Of a DNA stretch of 64,000 nucleotides, positions 18,354 through 26,437 are shown piece by piece. Every line of letters starts with the position of its first letter. Position 1 is the first letter of the stretch. The notes under the pieces are model-generated. The model was not told the origin of the DNA. It made no database searches and saw only the letters and a list, made by a program, of their open reading frames with translations. Both the position numbers and the translations under genes were made by a program. The stretch comes from Zeimonas sp050187175 (lineage in GTDB: Bacteria; Pseudomonadota; Gammaproteobacteria; Burkholderiales; Burkholderiaceae_E): positions 1 to 64,000 of the forward strand of contig JBFWXS010000007.1 of the NCBI GenBank assembly GCA_050187175.1, given 5' to 3'.

Positions 18354-18719
18354 ATGAAGGAACTCGATCCGCTGATCCTGCTGGCCGTCTTCCAGGAAAT
18401 GCTGGGCCCCTTGCTGTGGGTGCTGCTGGCCGTCGTGGTAGTAGGCCTGCTGGCATTCGGCGCACTGCTGATTCGCGAGAAGGGGCTGGTATCGCGCCGC
18501 CTCGTGCGCTCGGAAGCCGTGGGTGTCCTGGGTGGTGGGCTGGCGCTGGTACTGATGGCCAGACTGTCGTCTTCGGGCTTCACCGACGCCGGCGGACCGG
18601 CCGACTGGCTGCTGATCGCGCTGGTGTTCGGCGCAGGACTGCTGGGCTCGACCATCCTCGTCTACACCCTTGCCGGCTGGGCGTGCCGCGGACGAGGCCC
18701 GCGCCGGGCTGGTCAGTGA
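18354..18719 (+). CDS. small membrane protein downstream of sqr (DUF5368-like)
   Basis: Protein of 121 residues with three or four hydrophobic segments (about 20-40, 55-70, 84-108). Strong ribosome-binding site AAGGAG 7-12 nt before the ATG, 11 bp behind sqr, so the two are co-transcribed. It resembles the small DUF5368-type proteins that I recall beside SQR genes in proteobacteria, but this is from memory of the family. It could help anchor SQR or link it to the quinone pool. Its 3' end overlaps the convergent regulator gene by 7 nt. Confidence 0.6.
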   Translation: MKELDPLILLAVFQEMLGPLLWVLLAVVVVGLLAFGALLIREKGLVSRRLVRSEAVGVLGGGLALVLMARLSSSGFTDAGGPADWLLIALVFGAGLLGSTILVYTLAGWACRGRGPRRAGQ

Positions 18720-19448
18720 ACGATCTCGCGCGCCAGCCCGCCGGCGTCGAGGATGTGGATGTCGCGGTTGTCGACCTGGATCAGTCCCTTCGCTTCCAGC
18801 TCGTGCAGCACGCGCGAGAAGTACTCCGGCGTCAGCGACAGCCGTGATGCGAGGGTCGCCTTGCTGACCGGCAGCGAGACGCGGCGCGGACGCACCGGCC
18901 GCTCCGCGGCCACCAGCCGCGGCCCGCGCCGCCGCCGCGTCGGACTCCTCCGGCAGATCGTTCAGCAGATAGCTGATGACGCGCTCCACGCCTGAGTTCA
19001 GCGCATAGGCCTGGACGTCATGCACCAGCCCGTGCAGGCGCCGCGAGATGCCGGCGAGCATCCGCAGCGCGAAGCGCGGGTCGCGTTCGATCTCGGCCAC
19101 CACGGCCGACTTGCCCACGCTCAGCAGAATCGTTTCGGACAGCGCCTGCGCATGGATGATGTACGGCGTATCGGTGAACATCAAGGCCTCGGCGAATGAA
19201 ACGCCGGGACCAGCCAGCTCGATCACCTTCTCCTGCCCGCCCGGCGAGATCGCGAACAGCTTGACCTGACCCATGACGGTCACATGGAACTCGTCGCAGG
19301 GCATGCCGACCCGGAACACGTGATCGCCGCGCGCGAAGCGGCGGACGCGGCAGCCCTGCGCCAGCCGCTGCAGCTCGCCCGGACTCATCTCCTGGAACAG
19401 CGGCAGCGCCGACAGATAGCGGGGAACGTCCAGTGAATCGGGCTTCAT
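18713..19448 (-). pseudogene. Crp/Fnr-family regulator with a frameshift
   Basis: The N-terminal part (from ATG at 19448, MKPDSLDVPRYLSALPLFQE) is a cyclic-nucleotide-binding-like domain plus dimer helix. The reading then leaves its frame near a GC-rich GCG/CGG run at about 18914-18945. The C-terminal helix-turn-helix, with VSKATLASRLSLTPEYFSRV, continues in another frame to the stop at 18713. Restoring one frame would give about 245 residues, a normal length for Crp/Fnr proteins. The Fnr iron-sulfur cysteine set is absent, so a Dnr/Nnr or Crp-like sensor is more likely. Either a real inactivating indel or a base error in a GC-rich run. It is the local candidate regulator for nirS. Confidence 0.75.
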
Positions 19449-19572
19449 GCGAAGAATCGAGGTGGTTCGCGATGCGCCTCGATTGAAGGCGAGTCGGACG
19501 CTTTCGTCGTTGACAGCAGACAAGTTCGCCGGCGGATCAGCGACGGCCCGGCGGCCGGCCCGCGCTGCGCGT

Positions 19573-19986
19573 TCAGGACTTCAGAATGGCTTCAATGGCG
19601 GCCTTCAGCTCATCGTCGCCGATCTTGTCGCGGCCGTTGGGCGCCATCGGAATCGCACCGAAGACGCCCGAACCGCCTTTGCGCACCTTGTCGATCAGTT
19701 TGGCGGTCACGTCCTGCCCGCGATACTTCGCGGCGATGTCCTTGAACGAAGGACCCAGCATCTTCTTGTCCTTGGCATGGCAGGCCAGGCAGCCTGCCTT
19801 GGCCATGGCCTCGTCAGGACCCGCGGCCGCCGCCGCCGTGCCGGCCGCGGCCAGGGCCGCGGCCAGGGCCAGGGCCAGCGCCACGGCCAGCCTCACGGCC
19901 GGCGCGGCGGCCCGCGCCACGGCCAGTCTGGCGGCCGGCGACGGCAGTCCGCGTGCCGACGGAAATCCGGACCGATTCATCGGCAT
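19573..19986 (-). CDS. c-type cytochrome, likely electron donor to NirS
   Basis: Small monoheme cytochrome of about 137 residues. After an extremely Ala-rich signal region it has the heme site GCLACHAKDKK, a proline-glycine segment LGPSFKDIAAKYRG and a distal methionine candidate in GAIPMAPNG, the pattern of cytochrome c-551/c-552 (NirM-like). The start is uncertain: ATG codons at 19998, 19986 and 19980 are all possible; 19986 follows the nirS stop by one base. Lying directly after nirS in the same orientation, it probably passes electrons to the nitrite reductase in the periplasm. Confidence 0.82.
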   Translation of the reverse strand: MPMNRSGFPSARGLPSPAARLAVARAAAPAVRLAVALALALAAALAAAGTAAAAAGPDEAMAKAGCLACHAKDKKMLGPSFKDIAAKYRGQDVTAKLIDKVRKGGSGVFGAIPMAPNGRDKIGDDELKAAIEAILKS

Positions 19987-19987
19987 C

Positions 19988-21712
19988 TCAGTAGACATCG
20001 TTCTGCGTGTTATGCACGTTGAAGTGCCCGGTCGGCGTGATCAGCCGCGGATCCTTGACGACCGCCTTCAGCCGCAGCGTCTTGTCGTCGACGACGACGA
20101 TCGCGCTCTGCTTGTTCTTCGCCGACCAGACGGCGAACCACACTTCGTCGCCCGCCTTGTTGAACTCCGGCTGCACGACGCGCTTGGCGCCGTCGTCGTC
20201 CAGTCCTGCCCATTCGCCGATAGGCAGCACCGTGTAGCCCTTGTCCAGGTTCCTGATGTCGAACACGGCCACTGACTGCGCCAGCTTCGGATCGGGGTTC
20301 AGCGGCGTGTCCGAGTACAGGTGCCGCGACTTCGGATGGCTCTTGATGAACAGTGCCCCGCCGCCCTGGCCTTTCAGCTTGGCCACCTCCTTGAACGCAT
20401 ACTGCGGGCGCTTGACTGGGTCGGTGCCGATCAGCGAGATCGTCTCGTCGCCGAGGTGTCCGGTCGCCCAGACCGGCCCGTACTTCGGATGCACGAAGTT
20501 CGCGCCCCGCCCCGGATGCGGGATCTTGCCGACCTCGATGAGCCCGGCCAGCTTCGCCGTCTTGGCGTCGATGGCGGCGATCTTGTTGCTGTTGTTCGCC
20601 GCCACCATAAAGTAGCGCTTGCTCGAATCCCAGCCGCCGTCGTGCAGGAAGCGCGCCGAGCCGATCTCGGTGGTGCGCAGCGACTCCAGGTTGCTGTAGT
20701 CGACCAGCAGCGTCTTGCCGGTTTCCTTGACGTTGACGACGAACTCGGGCTTGAAGTGCGAGGCCACGATCGCGGCCACGCGCGGCTCGGGGTGGTACTC
20801 CTGCGTGTCGACGGTCATGCCGCGGGTGCCGACGATCTTCAGCGGCTCCAGCGTGTCGCCGTTCATGATCACGAACTGCGGCGGCCAGTAGCTGCCCGCG
20901 ATCGCGTACCTGTCCTCGTAGCCCTTGAACTTCGACGTGTCGACCGAGCGCGCCTCCAGGCCGACGCGGATCTCCGCCACGTTGTCGGGCTTGGCCATCC
21001 ACAGGTCGATCATGTTGACCTTGCCGTCGCGGCCGATCACGAACAGGTAGCGGCCCGACGCGGACAGGCGCGAGATGTGGACCGCGTAGCCGGTCTTGAC
21101 GATGTTGATGATCTGCTTGCTGTGGCCGTCTATCAGCGCCACTTCGCCGGTATCGCGCAGCGTCGTCGAGAAGAGATTCGAGATGTCGTAGTTGTTCAGC
21201 TTCTTCTTCGGACGATCCTTGGGCGCCACCAGTACCTTCCAGGTCGCCTTCATCTGCTCGAGGCCGTACTCCGGCGGCTGCGGCGGATCGTGCTGGATGT
21301 AGCGAGCCATCAGGTCGACCTGCTTCTCGTCCATCTCGCCCGAGGTCAGCCAGTTGGGCATGCCGGCCGGCGAACCGTAGCCGATGAAGATCTTCAGGTA
21401 ATCGGTTCCCTTGGACTGCGTCAGGTCCGGCGTCAGCGCCTTGCCGGTCGCCCCCTTGCGCAGCACGCCGTGACAGCCGGCACAGCGCTCGAAGTAGATC
21501 TTGCGGCCGAGCTCGAACTCGGCCTGCGTCATCGGCGGCGCCTTCGGGTTCGCGCCCTGGTACATCGGCTCGTCGGCCAGCGGCGACGAACCGGCCTGGT
21601 AGTTCAGCTCGGGCTCGGTGACGCCCTTCTTCTCCTGCGCGGTCGCGCCGGCGGCGATCAATAGCGCGGCTGCAAGTCCCAGCAATCGGGCGCTCATGGG
21701 TGATCTCATCAT
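19988..21712 (-). CDS. nirS: cytochrome cd1 nitrite reductase
   Basis: Periplasmic enzyme of 574 residues reducing nitrite to nitric oxide in denitrification. A signal peptide (to about residue 25) precedes a cytochrome c domain with Cys77, Cys80 and His81 in RCAGCHG. The eight-bladed d1 propeller follows, from about residue 150 to the end. Family segments include YHPEPRVAAIVASH and, near the end, the GHFNVHNTQNDVY terminus. Length matches NirS (560-600). AGGAAG lies 4-9 nt before the first ATG at 21712. No heme d1 synthesis genes (nirE, F, J, D/L/G/H) or nirN are present in the window. A strong Fnr/Dnr palindrome lies 150 bp upstream. Confidence 0.93.
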   Translation of the reverse strand: MMRSPMSARLLGLAAALLIAAGATAQEKKGVTEPELNYQAGSSPLADEPMYQGANPKAPPMTQAEFELGRKIYFERCAGCHGVLRKGATGKALTPDLTQSKGTDYLKIFIGYGSPAGMPNWLTSGEMDEKQVDLMARYIQHDPPQPPEYGLEQMKATWKVLVAPKDRPKKKLNNYDISNLFSTTLRDTGEVALIDGHSKQIINIVKTGYAVHISRLSASGRYLFVIGRDGKVNMIDLWMAKPDNVAEIRVGLEARSVDTSKFKGYEDRYAIAGSYWPPQFVIMNGDTLEPLKIVGTRGMTVDTQEYHPEPRVAAIVASHFKPEFVVNVKETGKTLLVDYSNLESLRTTEIGSARFLHDGGWDSSKRYFMVAANNSNKIAAIDAKTAKLAGLIEVGKIPHPGRGANFVHPKYGPVWATGHLGDETISLIGTDPVKRPQYAFKEVAKLKGQGGGALFIKSHPKSRHLYSDTPLNPDPKLAQSVAVFDIRNLDKGYTVLPIGEWAGLDDDGAKRVVQPEFNKAGDEVWFAVWSAKNKQSAIVVVDDKTLRLKAVVKDPRLITPTGHFNVHNTQNDVY

Positions 21713-21861
21713 CGCTTCCTTCAGCGTCTCGGTTCAGCGTATCCGCGGCTTGTCCGCGCGCCCGCGGGGCGGCGCGGCAGCACCGCTCACGGACGTGCTC
21801 GCCGGCGACTGTCCGTCGCGACGGAGCGAGCACATCGATCGTCGCGTGCGTGCAAGGGCCT

Positions 21862-21883
21862 GTCCTTGAACTGGTTCAAGGAC
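21862..21883. promoter_or_regulatory. Fnr/Dnr-type binding site upstream of nirS
   Basis: Perfect inverted repeat with nine-base arms: GTCCTTGAA (21862-21870), spacer CTGG, TTCAAGGAC (21875-21883). The core TTGA-N6-TCAA is the Fnr/Dnr family consensus. It lies about 150 bp before the nirS start codon on the reverse strand, which places activation at a promoter near 21830. Confidence 0.75.
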
Positions 21884-21975
21884 GACGGCGATGCAACGAA
21901 AAGCGGATGACTGCGATCAGAAGGAGGTCGCCGCTCAGCGCGCCCCACGGGCGGCCGAGCAGCCGCGCCCGGTGC

Positions 21976-23238
21976 TCATCGCACCAGCGCCATCGCGATC
22001 CAGGGCTGCCACGAGATCAGCGCAAGGCAGATCAGCATCAGCATGATCCAGGGCAGCGCTGCGAGTACCAGTTCGCCGAACTTTTCCTTGAAGGCGCTCA
22101 TCGCGACCATCAGATTCAGCCCCACCGGCGGCGTCAGGAAGCCGATCTCGAGATTGACGATCATGATGATGCCGAAGGCCACTTTGTCGTAGCCGTAGGC
22201 GACGGCCAGCGGCGCCAGCAGCGGCCCGAGGATGAGAATCGCTTCGCCGGTGGTGACGATGCAGCCCACGGCGAGCAGCAGCAGATTGACCAGCAGCATG
22301 AAGGTCAGCGGACTGTCGATGAAGCCCTGCACCCAGATCACCAGCGCCTCGGGCACCCGATGCTCGGTCAGCACCAGGTTCAGGCTCAGCGCCGCCGCCA
22401 GCAGCGGGAAGAAGGTGCCGCCGAGCTTGGACGCTTCGAGCATGACGCCGCCCAGCTCGCGCATGCGCATCTGCTTGTGCACGAACACTTCGATCAGCAG
22501 CGAATACAGCAGTCCCACTGCCGCCGCCTCGGTTGCCGAGAACCAGCCGCTGTAGATGCCGCCGAGCAGGATGACGGGCATCAGCAAGGCCCAGATGCCG
22601 CGCCGCAACGCGGCCCTGAGCAGGGCCCACGAGAAAGGCTTGACGGGCAGGCGGCGGTTCACCCACATCGAATAGCCGCCGAACACCGCGAGCAGCAGCA
22701 GTCCGGGGCCGACGCCGGCGATGAACAGATCGGTGATCGAGGTCTCGGTGACGAGGCCGTAGATGATCAGCGGGATCGACGGCGGAATGACGATGCCTAG
22801 CGTGCCGCCGGCCATCACGACGCCAAGCGCGAAGCGATTGGAGTAGCCGGCTTCGCGCAGCGCCGGCAGCATGACGGTGCCGACTGCGAGCATGGTCACG
22901 ATCGACGAGCCCGAGATGGCCGCGAAGATGCCGCAGCTGAGCACGCAGGCCAGAGCCACGCCGCCGGGAAGATGGCCCGAAGCCGCGGTGGCGATGTCGA
23001 TGAGCCGCCGCGCCGTCGCGCCTTTGGTCATGACGCCGCCGCACAGAATGAACATCGGGATGGCGAGCACGACCTCCTTGTCGAGCGCCACCCACATGTC
23101 CTCCGCGAAGTACTCCAGCCTGCCCTGGCCCCAGACCATGTGGGTGAAGCCGACGGCCACAGCTAGAATGGCCAGCAGCGGCTGGCGCAGCACCAGCAGC
23201 GCCAGCAGAATGGCGATGAGCGTGAACGCGGCAGTCAT
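21976..23238 (-). CDS. TRAP transporter large membrane subunit (DctM)
   Basis: Integral membrane protein of 420 residues with about twelve hydrophobic segments, the sodium-coupled translocator of a tripartite ATP-independent importer. Conserved DctM segments include AIPMFILCGGVMTKG, GISGSS-like ISGSSIVTMLAVG, GVVMAGGTLGIVIPPSIPL and the near-C-terminal LEIGFLTPPVGLNLMV. The ATG at 23238 overlaps the DctQ stop by four bases; the longer frame upstream has no homology. Last gene of the operon that begins with the Bug receptor at 27430. Confidence 0.9.
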   Translation of the reverse strand: MTAAFTLIAILLALLVLRQPLLAILAVAVGFTHMVWGQGRLEYFAEDMWVALDKEVVLAIPMFILCGGVMTKGATARRLIDIATAASGHLPGGVALACVLSCGIFAAISGSSIVTMLAVGTVMLPALREAGYSNRFALGVVMAGGTLGIVIPPSIPLIIYGLVTETSITDLFIAGVGPGLLLLAVFGGYSMWVNRRLPVKPFSWALLRAALRRGIWALLMPVILLGGIYSGWFSATEAAAVGLLYSLLIEVFVHKQMRMRELGGVMLEASKLGGTFFPLLAAALSLNLVLTEHRVPEALVIWVQGFIDSPLTFMLLVNLLLLAVGCIVTTGEAILILGPLLAPLAVAYGYDKVAFGIIMIVNLEIGFLTPPVGLNLMVAMSAFKEKFGELVLAALPWIMLMLICLALISWQPWIAMALVR

Positions 23239-23804
23239 TCCTGGAACTCCGGCGGTTGCGGCCGCGCGGCGGGCCACAGCGCGAAGATGAAATAGCGCAG
23301 GCCGGCCGACAGGAAACCGATCGGAATGGCGAGCTGGACCATCCAGACGCGGATGTCATAGACGGGACTCAGCGTGCCCGCCTCGCGCGAGCTTTGCACG
23401 AAGATCCACGCATACCAGGCAATCGCGCAGACCACCAGACCGGTGACCACGTCAGCGATGCGATTGACGTGAGGGCCCCACGACTTCGGCACCCAGCCGA
23501 AGGCGATACGCGGCAGCAGATGCACGCCGGTGGCCGTGGCGATGCCCAGCCCGAGGAACGAGCCGACTATCATCGCGTACAGCGCGATCTTCTGCGAACC
23601 GAACAGGCCGGTAGCGCCGGCCTCGATGCCGAGCAGCCTCAGTGCAGGCCCGACGAATTCGCGGCCGAAGACGTCGGAGATCAGCAGTACGCTGATGATG
23701 ACATAGGCCAGCATCGCGATTGCGCATTCGAGCCAGTGCCATCCGGCAAGCAGACGCGTGACGGCAGGCGGCGCCGGAGGCGCCGACGGGGCGGAGATGT
23801 TCAT
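23235..23804 (-). CDS. TRAP transporter small membrane subunit (DctQ)
   Basis: Protein of 189 residues with four hydrophobic helices (about 24-45, 70-95, 110-135, 148-170), the expected DctQ layout. It scaffolds the large subunit. The FGREF motif after helix 1 and QKIALYAMIVGSFLGLGIAT are typical. The N-terminus is Pro/Ala-rich. It lies 51 bp after the binding-protein gene and overlaps dctM by ATGA. Confidence 0.85.
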   Translation of the reverse strand: MNISAPSAPPAPPAVTRLLAGWHWLECAIAMLAYVIISVLLISDVFGREFVGPALRLLGIEAGATGLFGSQKIALYAMIVGSFLGLGIATATGVHLLPRIAFGWVPKSWGPHVNRIADVVTGLVVCAIAWYAWIFVQSSREAGTLSPVYDIRVWMVQLAIPIGFLSAGLRYFIFALWPAARPQPPEFQE

Positions 23805-23855
23805 GGATGGCTTTCCAGCGCGCCGCCGGCCGGCGGCGCGCTCGCGGCTGTTCTG

Positions 23856-24890
23856 TTATTGGGCGCAGGCCTTCTTGCCGGCTTCCATGGTGGAGAACAG
23901 CTTTTCGCCCGAAGCGCCGAGCTCCTTGACGAGCGTGAGGTAATACGGGCGGAGGCCCTTCTGCCACTCCGCCCGCTGCGCCGGCGTGACGGGAGCCACA
24001 GCGCCGCCGCCGTCGGTGTGGGCCTTCAGCAGCTGCCGGTTGAGGTCACGCACCTCCTGGCGCACCGTCGACGTTGGCGTCTTGGCGACGCCGCGGTCGA
24101 ACGCCGCCCGCACCTCGGCCGGCCATTTGTCATACGTGCCCTTGTGGATCACGTTGATCGTGAACGCGGAGGACATGTCGAGCTTGGTCATGATCGGCGC
24201 GATCTTGTTCAAGCCAGCCGGAATGTAGAACACGGGCATGGTGGTGAACGAATCGATCAGCCCGGTCTGCAGGCTGGATGCGATCTCGGCACTGGTGATA
24301 GGGATGGGGTTGGCCCCCTGCAGGCGCGCGAAGTCGCTCAGCGCCTTGCTGGGCAAATGGCCGAACTTGATGCCCTTGAGATCGGCCGGCGACGCGAACG
24401 ACTTCTTGCCGACCAGCTGTACGTCCCCGCTTTCGCCCCAGGCGAAGAAGTGCAGCCCTTTCCTGGCCAGCGCCTCGATGACCAGCGGCTTCGCGTGGTT
24501 GTCCATCACGCAGTCGCGCTGGGCTTCGCTGTCGAAGAAGAACGGCAGCTGCAGCAGCGTCAGCTCGGGTGCCTGCAGTGACAGCGTCGTGGCGGAGAAA
24601 CCGCCCATGTCGATACGGCCGCGCGCGATCTGGCCGATGACGTCGGCCTCGCCGCCGAGCTGCGAATTGTGGAACGGCGAAACCTGGATCTTGCCCTGGC
24701 TTTCCTCGCCGATCTGCGCCGCCAGCCGCTCGACCTGCTTGGCGAAGATGGAGCCCGAAGGCGCGGCCGACGCGTAGCGGATCTGGTACTGGGCGGCCGC
24801 CGTCGAGGGGGCGAGAACGGCGGCGCTCAGCGCCGCGAGAGCCAGCCAACGGCGGGAGTGCCGCGCGGCATCGCGAGGTTTGGCAAACAT
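23856..24890 (-). CDS. TRAP transporter periplasmic solute-binding protein (DctP)
   Basis: Binding protein of 344 residues with a signal peptide cleaved after about residue 33 (APSTAAAQ). DctP landmarks are YASAAPSGSIFAKQVERLAAQI near the N-terminus, the FFDSEAQRDCVMD segment, DLKGIKFGHLPSKAL and TTMPVFYIPAGL. The conserved arginine normally binding the substrate carboxylate is not obvious (the KFGHLP segment replaces KxR-type residues), so the ligand may not be a simple dicarboxylate. It lies 175 bp after the catechol dioxygenase gene in the same orientation, suggesting uptake of that pathway's substrate. Confidence 0.88.
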   Translation of the reverse strand: MFAKPRDAARHSRRWLALAALSAAVLAPSTAAAQYQIRYASAAPSGSIFAKQVERLAAQIGEESQGKIQVSPFHNSQLGGEADVIGQIARGRIDMGGFSATTLSLQAPELTLLQLPFFFDSEAQRDCVMDNHAKPLVIEALARKGLHFFAWGESGDVQLVGKKSFASPADLKGIKFGHLPSKALSDFARLQGANPIPITSAEIASSLQTGLIDSFTTMPVFYIPAGLNKIAPIMTKLDMSSAFTINVIHKGTYDKWPAEVRAAFDRGVAKTPTSTVRQEVRDLNRQLLKAHTDGGGAVAPVTPAQRAEWQKGLRPYYLTLVKELGASGEKLFSTMEAGKKACAQ

Positions 24891-25065
24891 GTCTGTCTCC
24901 TTGCTGGATGAAGCCGAGTGGGTACCGACCGCGACGTTCTCAGCAACTGACAGGCCGAATGCGCGTTTTTCCCCTCAGACGGGCATGGTGGATTGCCGCG
25001 ATGCGAAAATCTGTCGGGAATTTGCGTGCAGGCGCAAGAGAGACAGCCGGACGCGAGGCGCCGCC

Positions 25066-25998
25066 TCAGGTCACGACCGACAGGAAGTTCTCGTTCAGCT
25101 TTCGGTCGTGATAGAAGATCGCCCGACCCAGCTCGTCGTCGGTCCAGGTCAGCATCGGCTTGTCGGGATAGTGGATGTACCCGCCCGAGAACACTTCGTT
25201 GCGATTGCCGCTGGGGTCGAAGAAATAGATCGTCTCGCCGCGCGTGATGCCGTGGCGCGTCGGACCGATGTCGAGCGACACCCGCTTCTTGGCGATCAGA
25301 TCGGCGGCCCTCAGCACCTCGCCCCAGTTGTCGAGCTGGAACGACGCGTGATGGAACTTGTCCTTCTCCGGATGCCGGATGAACGCGATGTCGTGCGCCT
25401 TGTTCGAGCAGGTCAGGAAGGCGCCGATCAGCATCCGCTCGGGTCCGCCGACCACCTGCTCGGCCAGCGTGAAGCCGAGCACCTCGGTGAACAGCTTCAC
25501 GACCCCGTCGACGTCGTCGCCGTACAGCAGGCAGTGATCGAAGCGGGTCGGGGCCATCCCTTTCAGCCCGTCGGGGCTGACCTCCGGGTTCTCGTACGGC
25601 ATGCCGTTGCCGACCTTCGCCTTCTCGGCGAACAGCTCGATCGCATGCCCGGTCGGCACCGTGAAGCGCAGCCGCTCGCCGGTCTGCGGGTGCTCGCCGG
25701 CTTCGATCCAGCGGACCTCGCTGGCCAGGCCGCACGACGCGACCTCGTCCGCCAGCCTGTGCAGCGTCGCCAGCGAATCGACGCGAAAGCCCATGAAGTC
25801 CATGCCCGCGCGATCGGCCTCGCGCAGCACGACGCTGTGGTGGTCGTGCTCGTCCCAGGCCTTCAGGTAGATCCGACCCTGCGCATCGCGCGCGGTTTCG
25901 ATCAGGCCGAGCACCTCGGTGTAGTGCCGCAGCGCCGAATCCAGATCGAGGACCCGAAGCTGTACGTGTCCGGGGCGCAGTACGCCGGTCAATGCCAT
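25066..25998 (-). CDS. catechol 2,3-dioxygenase (extradiol)
   Basis: Two-domain vicinal-oxygen-chelate dioxygenase of 310 residues, like XylE (307). The Fe(II) ligands correspond to His155 (TRFDHCLLYG), His217 (KFHHASFQ) and Glu268 (GNRNEVF); the catalytic histidine and tyrosine region RHGITRGETIYFFDPSGN is intact. It opens catechol or a substituted catechol at the meta position. The upstream gene encodes its reactivating ferredoxin. No hydrolase, dehydrogenase or tautomerase of the meta pathway follows, so the product must be processed by genes elsewhere. Confidence 0.92.
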   Translation of the reverse strand: MALTGVLRPGHVQLRVLDLDSALRHYTEVLGLIETARDAQGRIYLKAWDEHDHHSVVLREADRAGMDFMGFRVDSLATLHRLADEVASCGLASEVRWIEAGEHPQTGERLRFTVPTGHAIELFAEKAKVGNGMPYENPEVSPDGLKGMAPTRFDHCLLYGDDVDGVVKLFTEVLGFTLAEQVVGGPERMLIGAFLTCSNKAHDIAFIRHPEKDKFHHASFQLDNWGEVLRAADLIAKKRVSLDIGPTRHGITRGETIYFFDPSGNRNEVFSGGYIHYPDKPMLTWTDDELGRAIFYHDRKLNENFLSVVT

Positions 25999-26050
25999 GA
26001 TGGTTCTCCTTCAAATGAATTGGCTGTCGTCGAAGTCTGTCCGCGCCCCG

Positions 26051-26407
26051 TCAGGAGCTTCCGCGATGCCGGTCGAGGCAGCGCTGCAGCGCCCCCGCGG
26101 TTTCGATGTGAAGATCGCTTCTCGGGAACGCCCGGCACGCCAGCACGTAGCCTTCGTCGCGCTCGCGCGGCGACACGTGCGCCGCGCTCATCTTCGCGGC
26201 GTGCACCTGGCCGCTGACGATCAGCACCTTGCATACGCCGCAGCCGCCGCCGCGGCAGCCGACCGGAATGCCCTTGCGCCCGAGCCGCTCCATGCCGGCC
26301 AGCAGGCTCTGTTCGGGCGAGCACGCATAGCGCTCGCGCGCGTCGCCGATCACCACCTCGAAGCTCGCGGCGAGCGCGGTCGCCGTCGGCTGGCTGCGAT
26401 CGTTCAT
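26051..26407 (-). CDS. 2Fe-2S ferredoxin, XylT-type
   Basis: Plant-type ferredoxin of 118 residues. The cluster ligands are Cys51, Cys56, Cys59 (GCRGGGCGVCK) and Cys91 (VLACRAFP). Ferredoxins of this size next to catechol 2,3-dioxygenase (XylT family) re-reduce the dioxygenase iron after it is oxidised by substituted catechols. The gene lies 52 bp upstream of the dioxygenase and 30 bp downstream of the Bug receptor, all in one orientation. A role as donor to another oxygenase is possible, but none is nearby. Confidence 0.87.
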   Translation of the reverse strand: MNDRSQPTATALAASFEVVIGDARERYACSPEQSLLAGMERLGRKGIPVGCRGGGCGVCKVLIVSGQVHAAKMSAAHVSPRERDEGYVLACRAFPRSDLHIETAGALQRCLDRHRGSS

Positions 26408-26437
26408 TCGGCCTCGTCTCAGCCGCGGCCGCTCTCG

